This document shows positions 11,301-23,300 of a stretch of DNA of 64,000 nucleotides, in pieces (positions within the stretch are counted from its first letter, which is position 1; each line of letters starts with the position of its first letter). Origin of the DNA: Ovis canadensis. Its lineage: Eukaryota > Chordata > Mammalia > Artiodactyla > Bovidae. The translations under genes were made by a program, and so were the position numbers. The notes beneath the pieces were generated by a model, which searched no databases, was not told the DNA's origin, and saw only the letters and a list, made by a program, of their open reading frames with translations. The DNA lies in assembly GCF_042477335.2 (NCBI RefSeq), contig NC_091247.1, positions 231,707,001 through 231,771,000 on the forward strand, written 5' to 3'.

Positions 11301-14300
11301 CCGCAGCAGCCTTCCTACACCACAGGACCACCTGTATGCCTGTGTGAAGGAGTCAGAGCGCAGTGGTCGGGATGCGTGTGGGGAAGGTGGCAGCTGTCTC
11401 GGGACAAGGGGCTCTGAGCGCTCAGCAGCCAGTGCTTGGGGGGGCCCAGCACGTGCCCCCAACGGGAATCCAGGAGCTGCTGTCTAGTCTGAACCTCAGG
11501 CCTCAGGGGCCACCCTCTCCCAGGGCAGCGTTGCCTGTGGGGCTGGCCGGGAAGCTGTCCTGCAAATCCTGAGGCTCCCCTCCCTATGTGGAGTGACTGG
11601 GGGTGGGCCTCTCCTCCCGAAAAGAGTATTTTCTGGCCAGAGGCTGCCCCTTCCAGCCATGTGGCTGCAGAGCGATCCCTGTCTCTGCTCCCTCTGTCCT
11701 GGGTGGACAAGGCTTTCTGCCCACGGCTCTCCTGGGAGCATAGACTCTCAGGCTTCCCTCTCTGTTGGGGCTGCAGAATCTGATGCCTCCATTTTTACAA
11801 AGTTTACAGTGAGAGTGGACAGCAAAGGGCTAAGGCTGGTCCCAGGGTCTGAGTCCTTGTTGGTTCTCATGTAAGGTTATGGGAGGTTATGGTTAGGACA
11901 AGGTCAAGTTCATGTTTAAGGAGTCTTTGGATATAGGCTCCCCTGAACAGGCCTGCTGGCAGTGAGGCTTGGTTGTGAGCCCCTCGTTTCCAAGCAGGGT
12001 CAGTGGTCTGTGACAGTGGGCAGACCCTGTGCCCTCCAGCAGTGGCAGCCGACACATGTTGAGCATGTGACTGAACCGATGAAATGGTGCCGACTTGCAG
12101 TCCGGGTTCTGCTTGGGAGAGAACCGTGGTGAAGCCTGGGGTCTGAACTGGGCTGAGAGGCAGAGCAGGGGCTCCAGTGATGGTCTGGCTGGGGCTGCTG
12201 CTTGTTTCGGAGGAGGTCGCCAGCCTGGGACCAGCTCGGTTTCTGGATGTGTGGGGCTCTATCTGCTGCTTGTGATGCCACCTTGGGAAAGCGGCTTGGG
12301 ACTTCTGTGCCTCAGTTTCCTTAGGTAAAATAAGTCTTTTACGGTTCTTTACTCCTTCCCTCCTGACCTTATGCAGTGTTCAATTCCATGGGTCTGGACT
12401 CTGGCAGGTAGCCTTGGTGCAGCTGCTTGGAGGGAGGGTGGGGGCTTGTCTGTGGTCCAGGCTGGGAGTCAGGAAGGCCTCCGCTGCCCCTCATCTTTGG
12501 ACAGAGATGCTGGGGCCCCTGTGGTCGCCATTATTGGCTTCTGTCTTTCTGATCCAGGGTGCGCTCACCTGGCTGGGGTCAGGCATTTGTGGCTGAGCTG
12601 AGAGGCCACATCAGTTAGGCCCACTGTTGGCATCGGCTCTGCTCGCCACGCGCCCTTACCTGCTCAGATGTCACACATACACTCAGATGACAGCCAGCTG
12701 CGCCTGAGTTACAGGGGAGTACATTCTGAGCATTTATGAGAACCCTCTCAACAAGCCCCCAGTGAGTGAGTGCTGTTAGTCCACTTTTACAGAGGAGGAA
12801 GCCGCAGGCACAGAGGCAGAGCCTGTCTTCAGACCGGAGCGACCCAGAGAGCCACCCTCATTCCCTGCCCCTCCCCTCGGCACACGCTCCCTCTGGGAGT
12901 CAGAGGTTGTGTCTCACCTCAGCTTGGGGACCCAGGTGGGACCTGCACACACAGGAGGAGCAGCAGGGAGGCTCTGCCCAGCCAGCCCTCCTTTCCCTCC
13001 AGCACGAAGCCGCCTGGAGGGATCGTGTAGGCTGAGCCCTGTCGTCACTCTTCAGGGGACAGGTCACCTGGAAGCCTCTTGGCAGCCCCCCCTGCCCCCC
13101 TCAGACTGACCCGAAAGAAGCAGGGGCTCTGTCGCTCCCTGCTGCCTTGGGCTGCCTCTGGGTCCTCAGGCCCTCCCCCCAGCTCTGGTGTACACACTCT
13201 GAAGCACACTGCTCACTGACTTGTCCCAGACTGCTTTTGAAGAGTGCCCTAGGAAAGTGCGTCTCACTTTGTGGTGTACATTTGAGTCACTCAGGGATCT
13301 AGTTAAATGTAGATTCTGACTCAGAGGGTCTGGGTGGAGCCCGAGATTTCCTAAGGAGCTGGAGGTGAGGCTGCTGGTCTGCATAACCAGAGTCTAGAAT
13401 AGGGCTTGGCAAACAATGTGCCCAGGCCAAATCCAGCCTTCTGTCTGTTATTTTAATCGAGGCTTTAAAATCAACATTTAAATTTCAGTTAAATTCATGT
13501 AACATAAAATTAACTATTTTAAATTGAATAATTTAGTGGTAGTGAAGACAATCACAACCAACTCTATTGAATTCCATAACATTTTCATCATCGCAGATGG
13601 AGACTCTGTGTATATTAAGCAATTATCCCATGCTACCCTCTCCCTCAGCCCCTGTCAACATTAACATGCTTTCTGCCTATATAGATTTACCTACTCTGGA
13701 TATTCCATGTAAGTGGAATGACGCTTGGTGTTTGGCTTCCTTCAACAAACTGAAGCATGCTTTCCAACTTAGTCCATATTGTAGGAGGGATCGCTACTTC
13801 AGTAGTTTTTATGGCTGAATAATATTCCACTGCTTGTGACATCTTGTGTATCCATTCACCCTTTGGTAAACATTTGAGTGGTTTCCACCCTTTGGCTATT
13901 GTGAATATTGTATATGGACGTGTGTGAAATGTATTTGTTTGAATACTACTTTCAGTTATGTGGGGTACATACTTAGAGTAGAATTGCTGTGTCATGTGAT
14001 GATTCTATATTTAATTTTTTGAGGAACTGCTAAATTGTTTTTCACCGTTTTACATTCCACCAGAAATGCATGATGCTTCTAAATCCTTCAGATCCTCACC
14101 GATACTTGTTATTACCTTAAAAAAAAAAAAAATATATATATATATATATAGCCATTCTAGTCCAAGTGAAGAGGTATCTCATTGAGGTTTTGACTTGCAT
14201 TTTCTTAACAGCTATTGGTGCATCTTTTCATATGCTTATTGGATGTTTGTATATCTTCTTTGGAGAAATGTCAAGTTCTTTGATCATTTTAAAAATTGCC

Positions 14301-17300
14301 CATAGACTACATTAGAAAGTGTTCCTTCCTCTTCTGTTTTTTTGGGAAGAATTTCAGAAGGATTTTGCTAATTCCTCTTTAAATGTTTGGTTTAGAATTC
14401 ATCAGTGATGCCATCTGATGCTGGACTTTGCTTTGTTGGGAGATTTGTGATTACTGATCCCATCTCCTTGCTTTTTATAGGTCTGTTTAGATTTTCTGTT
14501 TCTTCTTGAGACAGTTTTGGTGATTTGCGTTTTCCTAAAAATTTGTCCATCTTATCCAGTTCATCTAATTTATTGGCATGCAATTATTCGTAGTATCCGC
14601 TTGTATTCCTTTTTACTTGTATAACGTCAGGTAGCGACATTCCCAGCTTCACTTCTGCTTTCTGTTGTCTGTGTCTCCCTTCTCTAGTTTTCCCCTTAGT
14701 CTAGGTACACGTCTGTCAGCTTCATTGGTGTTTTTGAAGAAACAGATTTTGGTGCCATCGACCCCTCTGTGCTTCTAGTCTCTGTTTTGTTCATCTCATG
14801 CCATCTCTGCTGTTTCCTTCCTTTGGGTTTGGTTCGCTTCTCTTTTTCTAGTTCCTTAAATAGGTTATTGATTTGAGACCCCCCCTCTTTTATTTTTGAG
14901 ACTTCCCTTTTTAATGTAGGCGTTGCAGCTATAAATTTCCCTTTTAGTACCACTTTTGCTGCATCTCATAAGTTTTGGTATGTCGTATTTTTCTTTTTAT
15001 TTTCTCAAAGTGTTTTCAATTTTTCTTACGATTTCTGTTTTGACATATTGGTTGGTTAAGCGTGTTGTTTAAGTTTTCACACATTTGGGCATTTTCCAGG
15101 TTTTTTCCCCCTGCTCTTTATTTTGAGCTTCATTCCATTGTCTCTGCAGAGGACACTTTGTATAATCTCAGTCTTTTTAAATTTATTGAGACTTTTTTGG
15201 TGACCTCACAAATGATCTGTCCTGGAGAATGTTTCACGTGTGCTTGAGAGTGATGTGTATTCTGCTTTTGTTTTGTGGAGTGTCCTGGATATACCTGATA
15301 GGTCTAAGTGGTTCAAGTCTTCTGTGTCCTAACTGGTCTTCTCTCTAGATGCTCTATCCAGTATTGAAAGCAGGGTGTTGAGGTCCTAAATATTACTGTA
15401 GAACTGTCTATTTCTCCAAATATATCAATGTTTGTTTCTATATATTCTGATGCCTTGTTATGTTACATATATGTTAATAATTGTTAATCTAGTTGACAGT
15501 TGACACTTTTATCAAATATAATGTCCTCTTTCTCTCTTAATACTTTTAAAGTCTATTTTGTCTGATATTAATGTAGCTACTTAGATCTCTTTTGGTTACT
15601 ATTTACATGCAATATTTTCTTTTATCCTTTTATTTTAAGCCTACTTGTGTCTTTGGATCTAAAGTGACTCTTTTGTAAAAGCATATAGTTGGATCATGTT
15701 TTAATCACCATCTGCTATTTAAATAAAGTTTTATTGGAACTCAGCCACACCCATTTGCTCATACATATTATTTGAGGCTGTTTTCACACTGCAGTGGCTG
15801 GGCTGAGTCCTTGCAACAGAGACTGAATGGCTTGCAAAGCCTCAAATGTTTACTGTCGGATTCTTTACAGATGTTTGCCAACCCCTGGTCTAGAATATCT
15901 CTTTCACAGTTTCTCTGGTGATAGTCAGCTGCAAATAGTTCCATATAGCGGTAGTCTGCTGAGGCTTGTCACATGTGGCCGGTCTGTTGTCTCTCTGGAA
16001 GCCTGTGAGATGGGCAGTTCCAAGAGCAGATCTAAGCAGTCCCGAGACCTCATCTGGCTGACAGGAAGGGCAGGCTTTTACCTCTGAAGCTAGAGTTAGA
16101 GGCAGCTTGGTATGTGACCCTGCCCTCTCCCACCCATCCCAGCTTCAGTCATAGGGTGATCAACTGACCTGTTCTGCCTGGGACTGAGGCAGTCCCTGGG
16201 ACAGAGGATTTTACTTTTGAAATCTGGAGATACCAGGCAAACCAGGAGAAGCTGGTTCCCTAATCTGGCCGGCCCGGAGTCTCACCTGTTCCCCCTCCCC
16301 CCACCCCAGTGCCATTCAGGGAAACCCCCAGCTACGCGAAGCGGCGGCGGCTGGCTGGCCCCAGCGCCCTGGCCTCGCCTCGGCCCCTGCAGCGCTCAGC
16401 CAGTGACATCAACCTGAAGGGCGAGGTGCAGCCGGCAGCTTCTCCTGGGCCTTCGCTGCGAAGCCTCCCCCACCAGCTGCTGCTCCAGCGACTGCAGGAG
16501 AGAGACCGGGACAGGGATGGGGACCAGCAGGACAGCGGCGGCCCTGCCACAGGCAGGGGCAGCCAGAGCAAGATCAGGTAGGAGGAGGCGGGCCTGAGCC
16601 AGGAGGGGCTGGCCCGGGGTGGGCGAGTGGCAGGGAGAGGCCTGCTCTCTGCAGAGGCCGGGCTCTGCCCGGATGAACTGAGGTTTGGGTGGGGGCCACC
16701 CAGGGTGGGGAAGGGACGATGGTGAGTTCCCCGGGCCTGGGGCAGGCTCCCCCACACTGAGCTTTATTTGCAGTCAGACTTGTGCTGAGGGCAGTGGGCA
16801 GCTGCAGGAGGGTGCTGGGAAGAGAGGGTCTGGTCAGACCTGTGGTTTAGAAAACTTCATGCCAGGGAGGAGGACGAGGGCTAGGATGAGCCAGGGCTGG
16901 TTGAGCTGTGCTAAGAGGTTAGGGACTGGTGCGTCCTCTCCATGCGGGCTCCAAATCCATAGGTGGACCCCAACCCTGTTCCCAGGGGAGAGTTTTGGTG
17001 TTTCCCCAACCCTTCTGGCCTCCATGGTTCTCCTCTTTACCCTCACCATGAGTGCTGGGATCCTGAGAACCAAGGACTTGTCGTTCCCAGAACTCACAGC
17101 AAAAAGCCTGGGCTCGAGCCCCACTAGACTCTGGGGCTGGAAGCCCACTGAGCCGAGCAGTGGGAGTGAAAGGTGGTTACTGGCTCCACAGACAGACGGT
17201 CGGAGTCCAGCGCACTCCTTGCACCCGCTGCCCGTGTGGCCTTGGGCACATGAGCGAGCCACTCTGTGCCTGGGTTTCTCATCAGTTAGGTGTGACTGAT

Positions 17301-20300
17301 CCTACCCCAAACGTTGCCTTTGGGAAGCCTTCTGGAGCCTGGTAGTGAAGGCTCCCTACTTGGACCCCTGGCCCACAGCACAAGCCGGCGCTGCTGCTGA
17401 AGGCCTCTCCCCGCTCCACACCTCCCGGGAAGGAGCTGCAGTTGCCCCGGAGCCGGCCACAGAGAAGGTGCTCCGGAGACCTGTCGGATGAGAGGGTTAC
17501 ATAAATAGCACTTTGTTTCCTCAGTGACAGCTGGGCTGAGCAGCATAGTGTGTATCCTCTCACTTAACCTTGACCTTGTATGAGGCTGTGCTCTATTTCA
17601 CAGATGAGGGTCCTCACACTCAGGTCGGGTAAGACCGCAGAGCTGGGGAGCAGCTTAACTTGCCCCCAGGTAGACCTGATTCCCAGACTTGCTGAGTGTG
17701 AGCGTTCAGCGGAGGCCTTGCGGTGCAACAGGAGCTTATAAAAGCCATTTCTTCCTCTGCTGCTGTCCCCGCTCATACAGCCTTGACCTGTGATGTCTTC
17801 TGTCTTGCTGTGTGCCTACCCAGACTGCAAGGCTATCTGTCCTGCCCCAAGGCACTTCAGTTCTGCATAGCCCCGTGGCTAAAAGAACAAGCTTTGGGAT
17901 GGTTCAGTTCTGCAGAGGCTGCTCCTGAGTTGGAGCTGTGTGGAAGCCCTGCTTTCATTTGGTTTTTGTATATTCACTCATCCTTTTAGCAAACACAAAC
18001 TAAGACTTGCTCTGGGTGGGGCTGCAGCTGACTGCTCTGTGGGGAGAATAGGATTTTTATTACTCTTTTTTCAACAGACATTTAGTAGGTGCCTAGGGTG
18101 CCAACTGTGGTGGGGGCTAATAGCAGGGAGTTCTAAAAGTCTCAGGACACTGACAGCTGGGGCGCAGAAGCAATTAAGTGGGGAGTGATCCAGGTAAGGG
18201 GGCCTCCCAGTGAGCGGCCGAGACGGGGCTGAGGAAGCTGGGCGCACTCCGGAGGGAGAGGGCCTCAGTGGGAGATCACCTTTGGTTGCAGGAGAGAAGT
18301 GTCTTGAGTCTGAGCTGCTGTCGGTGGGGGTGGCACAGAGGTGGGGGAGGTGGCGCCCCCTCTTGGCAGAGCCTGGCCTGCAATGTCAGAGTCCCCACCA
18401 GCATCACAGAGCAGGGCAGAGAAGGCTGTGTTCGAAGCTGAGCGGTAACTTCACAGTTGGCTAGACGAGCAGGAGTGGGATAGTTGAGGTGCTGGGAACC
18501 GCCAGGACAGAGAAAGGAAGGCACCAGTCCTATAACTGAAGTGCAGCTAACTCTCGCCTCCGGGAGTCTGGCTACTGGCGAAGACTGTGGACGTGGTCCG
18601 CCCGGGTGCTAGGGAGCCGGTGCAGGCCTCTGAGCAGGCGAAGGCTGAGGGCTGAGGCCTCGGGCTTGGTGCCCAGGCGGTCAGCGTGGAGAGGGCATGA
18701 GCATCCGAGGCGGATGTCCGGGAGGAGAGGACCCAGGTCCAGAGGGGGATTCGGGCGCCCGGCACTCGCGGCGGCCCCGGTGTGAGTGGCCGAGGCCCTA
18801 GCTGGAGGGGGGCCGCGGGCCCGCCGGGGGAGCCCCTCCTGGAGGCGAGGCGAGCCCTGAACCGGTTCTGAGACGCTCTTCTCCAGTCCGAAACCCCTTC
18901 GGACTTCCTCTCCGGGCCGGCCTCGCCTCCCGGTGTCCCCGAGCTTCCTCCGTCGGACCGACCCCTCCCCAGCCTTCCCCTCCGCGCACCGCCGTCCTCC
19001 TCGGCCCGGCGGCCTCTCCCGCGTCCGGGCCGCGGCCACCGGGCCGCAGGGGGAGAGGAGGGAGCCCGGCCCGCCGCCCGCAGAGGGAGGAGCCGGGCCG
19101 CGGAGGAGGCGGGGCGCGCGGAGCGGCCGCGGCATGGAGCGAGCCCGGCGCGCCCGGGAGCGCAGCCCCGCGGCCCCGGAGCCCTGAGCGGGCGCGGCTC
19201 GTGCGCTGGCGGGAGCGGGCCGGGCGCGGCGGCGCGGCCCATGGAGCGGCCCCGGGCCGGGCCCCCGGCGGGCGGGCGGGCGGCGGCGGCGGCGGGCGGC
19301 GGGCGGCGGGCGCTGCGGCGGCGGCTGCGGTGAGGCCGGCGGCGGGGCCGGGCCGCGCGCCATGGAGGCCCCGGGCGCCGGCTTCGCGTGCCCGCTGCCC
19401 CCCGGCATCGCGTCCGTCACCTACGTGTTCGTCTACAGCCCGAGCGGGCCCGGCGGCCCCGGCGGCCCCGGCCCCGCGCCCGGCCCCGGCCCGGCGCCCC
19501 CCGCGCCCCCCGCGCCGCCGCCCCGGGGCCCGAAGCGGAAACTTTACAGCGCAGTCCCCGGCCGCAAGTTCATCGCCGTGAAGGCGCACAGCCCGCAGGG
19601 CGAGGGCGAGATTCCGCTGCACCGCGGCGAGGCCGTGAAGGGTGAGGGGGCGCGGGGGGCGGGGTCGCGGGGGGCGCGGCGCCGGGCCTCCCGGGGCGCG
19701 GGGCGTTCTCGCGGCCGCGAGGGCCTGTGCTCAGGGGTGTCCCCGGGAACTCTGAGCCGCCGCGGTCATTCTGGGCTGCTGTGCCGCTGGGGATCCCTTG
19801 TGTCGCTGTGCAGGGAGGGCTGTTTGTCTTCTCGGAGCTCCTGTCATGGGGGCTCCTCTCCGTCCTCCGCCGTCTTGGGCTCCCCAAAATGTCACCACAG
19901 GGCTCCTCTCCTCACGGGGGTGTTTCTGGGTCGTTCTGGGGGCTGGCGGTGTCGGGGCGCTCATGTCCGTAGGACCCTATCCTGTTACAGAGCTTCCTTG
20001 AATTATGGGGTTCCTGTGTCACTTCTGGGACTTTCTTCATTGGAAACGCTTGTGATATGTGGAATCCTCTGCCCGTTCTGTGGGTGTCTGTAATGAGGGG
20101 ATCCTGTGCCGTGACAAGCTCCTCCCATTATGGGGTCTCTGTTATCACTGGGGTCCACCCCTCATGAGTGCCCTCTGTCCAGGGAGCCTGAGGAAGAAGC
20201 AGTCGTGTTGGTCAGCTCTCCATGGCCCATCATGGGGCCCAATCTCCTGGCCACAGCACAGTGACCCTTAGCTCTTGGCAGTGACCCCTGGGATGGGCAC

Positions 20301-23300
20301 CAGAGCAAGGATGAGAGTTGGTCAAGATCAGGGAGGAGAGCGGGCAGGAGCAGGACTGTGGCCCCTGCCTCTGCCTCCTGTCCCCCCTCGAGTGTGTCCA
20401 TCTGTGCATCTTTGTCCCCCACATGCCCATCCTGTGCTGTGCCCATCTGTTCTTTTCTCTCTTCCGTGTGGATCCCAAAATCTTCCCAGGGAAAAAGCCA
20501 GGAGGATGAAGGGAGGGAAGGGAAGAGAAGGAGAGAGACGGGAAGGTTGGGTGGTGATGGTGGAGATGGTGGTCGGGGGCGGAGGGCGGCCGGGTGGGCT
20601 CCGGCTGCGGCCCTCTGCCCTGACAGCCTGTCTGGCTTCTGTCCCCCCAGTGCTCAGCATTGGGGAGGGCGGTTTTTGGGAGGGGACCGTGAAAGGCCGC
20701 ACGGGCTGGTTCCCGGCTGACTGCGTGGAGGAGGTGCAGATGAGGCAGTATGACGCCCGGCACGGTGAGTGACCCCTGCTTCCCTGGATGGCTCCTGAGG
20801 GTCCCTCCTCTTCCAGCTCCCCGTTGCTCTTGCTTGGAGGCAAATCCAGATTATATTCACAGAGAAAAGACTAGAACAAATTCACACACACAGAAGTAGA
20901 TGCAAACTCGTGTACATGACAGACGTGCCACATAGCCCACACTCGCCAACACACTCGTGCACATCGGGACCCCGGGCAGCTGTGGAGACACTTGTGGCAT
21001 GCCCGCAGCATGCACTCGTGTGATTGTGCACCAGCCTGGGATCCCCCATGCGGCCCTCGTGACCACAGTCCTCCCCAGACAAGGTTCTCCCGTCAACGCT
21101 GGGTACTTGGAGTGTGTGACTGCTGTGTGGCTGGCAAGCAAGTAAAGAGGTCAGTGTGAGAAAAGAGGCGTCATTCCAAAGTGGACAGATTGTCCAAGTG
21201 GGCAGTGCAGGGAGGCCTGGGCCAGCCAAGAGGAAACGAGGCCAGCTGGGCCCAGAGGGGCTGTCGTGGGTGCCCCGGGGCCTGGATGGTCTAAAGGCAG
21301 CAGGTGGGGGACAACTACATCCTTAGCCGGCAGGGAGGACGTGGGGGCAAAGGTTGTGGCTCCTGGGGCTGGTTAGCAGCCTCCGTGTGACCCAGCTGGT
21401 CACCTGCACCTCCAGGAAGGAGCCCTCTGGGTGCTGGGATCTGAGGTGATCTTGCCAGTAGAAAGGAGAGAACTGGTCCTTTCAAACCCCAGCCAGAGCT
21501 GACTGCAAGCCCTGGAGGCCTCTCTACCCACAGGTATTTCTGGCCCCAAGAGCTAGTGGGACAGGGGAGCCCCCTCCTGAGTGGTGGCTCGTGGTGGTCA
21601 CTAATGGTGTGTCTGGACCCAGGGTGCACACATCTGTCTTTCTGCACACGAGGGGCTCAGACCCAGCGTTGCCATGCTTCCTTATCCTGGGTTGAGAATT
21701 TCCCCAGGGCAGCCCACCCCGTGTGGCCTGGGCCTCTGCCCTGGGTGGAACGTGGCTGCTGATCCACTGCTGGGCGGGATTCTTTACTCTTATCCTTGGC
21801 TGTTCACCACCTTGCTCTGATGGCTCTCCTTGTGGCTAGGAGCCTGGAAGGGACATGACCCCCTCTAGTCAGCCCAGGGTGGGCAGGTGGGGTGGTGTGT
21901 TGAGGTGGAAAATGATTTCAGCAGTTTGGGCGCTGGTGCCAACTGTGGATAGGAGAGGCGGGAGGAAGCCTCCAGACCTGCCTAGGGAGGAGCCCTCTGC
22001 TCCCCCGTAGGGTGGAGAATGAAGGTTCTGGTTGGAGAGCTGTGTGGGTCCAGGGGCAGCTGGAGCTGAGTCTGAAGCTGGGGAGGAAGGGAGAGAGGTC
22101 TGGACTGAACTCAGAATTTGAGAACAGCTAACATTTCTTAGGTGCTTGGCATGTGCTCGATGCTGTGCTGGGAGCTGGGATCACAGGGGCTGGCTCTGTG
22201 CCGAGCGAGGAGCAGGTGTGTGCCTTGCTCCAGCAGGCATGTTGTGGTGTGACTGTGATGGCGTGAGCCCAGGGAGGCTCCCTGAGTTGGTTGAAGGAGT
22301 CAGAGAGGGCTTTTAAGCAGAGGGGTTGTTGGGACTGAGCCTTGGAGGGTGGCTGGGGCCCGCCAGGGGGTCAGCTGACGGGGTGAGGCAGAGCCTGTTG
22401 GCCAGAGTGTGGCGTGGCCCGCTGCATCTGCACGCGCTGGCCCCCAGCATGCTCCGAGCAGCGTCAGGATGCCTGGCGCGGTTTTTCGCTCTTTTACATC
22501 TAAGAGTTCTCCAGTCCATGCCAGCAGGCCTGGGAGGTGGAGACAGTCGTTAGTCCATCTCTGGGAGGGTGGGTTCCACAGTTCCAGGAGCAGAGTCTTG
22601 TTTGCAGTGCAGGCAGTGGGCTGCAGGGTCTGCTGTACCCGCCACACTGCACGGGCTCTGGTGTGAGTGAGCCTGAATGGGGCAGGGGCGGAGCTGGAGG
22701 CAGGGGTCCTGGGAGGTCATAGGTGTCATAGGAGGCGGAGTCTGGGGGAGGGGGTTGCTGTCCTGATTGCGCCTTTCATTTAGGATTCATTTAGGAGATG
22801 GAGCGGGGTGGGGGGGTGGGGCAGGGCTGGGCCTGGGTTCTGGAGAAGGGAGAGGTCACAGAATAGCCTGCTGAGGGGGCTGTAGGCCTCTGGGCAATGG
22901 TGCGGCCCCTGGATGAGGGCTGGGGCTCTGGCCTGTGCAATCAGAAGGTGCCAGAAGGTACTGGGTAGGTGGGAGCGTTTCATAGGTTGGCGGGGAGACA
23001 GGCCTGCCAGGCTGCCCGTTGGCGGGTGGGAATCACCTCTGTCCTCACCTGCAGGCCTGGCCCAGCTGCTCTGGACAGAGTCTCTGGTCTGGGACCCAAG
23101 GGCTGAGTTCTGCCAGAGGTGAGAGGGCAGCCCAGGAACACAAACCTGCTTCCAACAGGCCCAGATCCAAAGAAGGATCTGTTTCTGAGACTGGAGCAGG
23201 GACTTCGAGGCCAAGGAGGGGACACTGCCAACACGTGTGGGCCAGGCGACACCCGTGGTCTGCAGAGCGCGGCTCCCACGGTGCCCGTCTGGGTGGAGGG

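Larger units (their letters stand above)
10668..16309. other. SHANK3 intron 9
   Basis: 5.6 kb. Contains a BovB-derived fragment, MIR-like pieces (about 12750-12820) and the hAT/L1 nested repeat, all listed separately where clear. Remaining sequence 11130-13390 shows no gene. Confidence 0.7.
16578..19438. other. SHANK3 intron 10 with CpG-rich 3' part
   Basis: A MIR-like piece at about 17195-17300 and an L2-like piece near 18050-18130. From about 18560 to exon 11 the sequence becomes strongly CpG-rich, consistent with an internal promoter; the candidate coding start at 19362 is listed separately. Confidence 0.65.
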
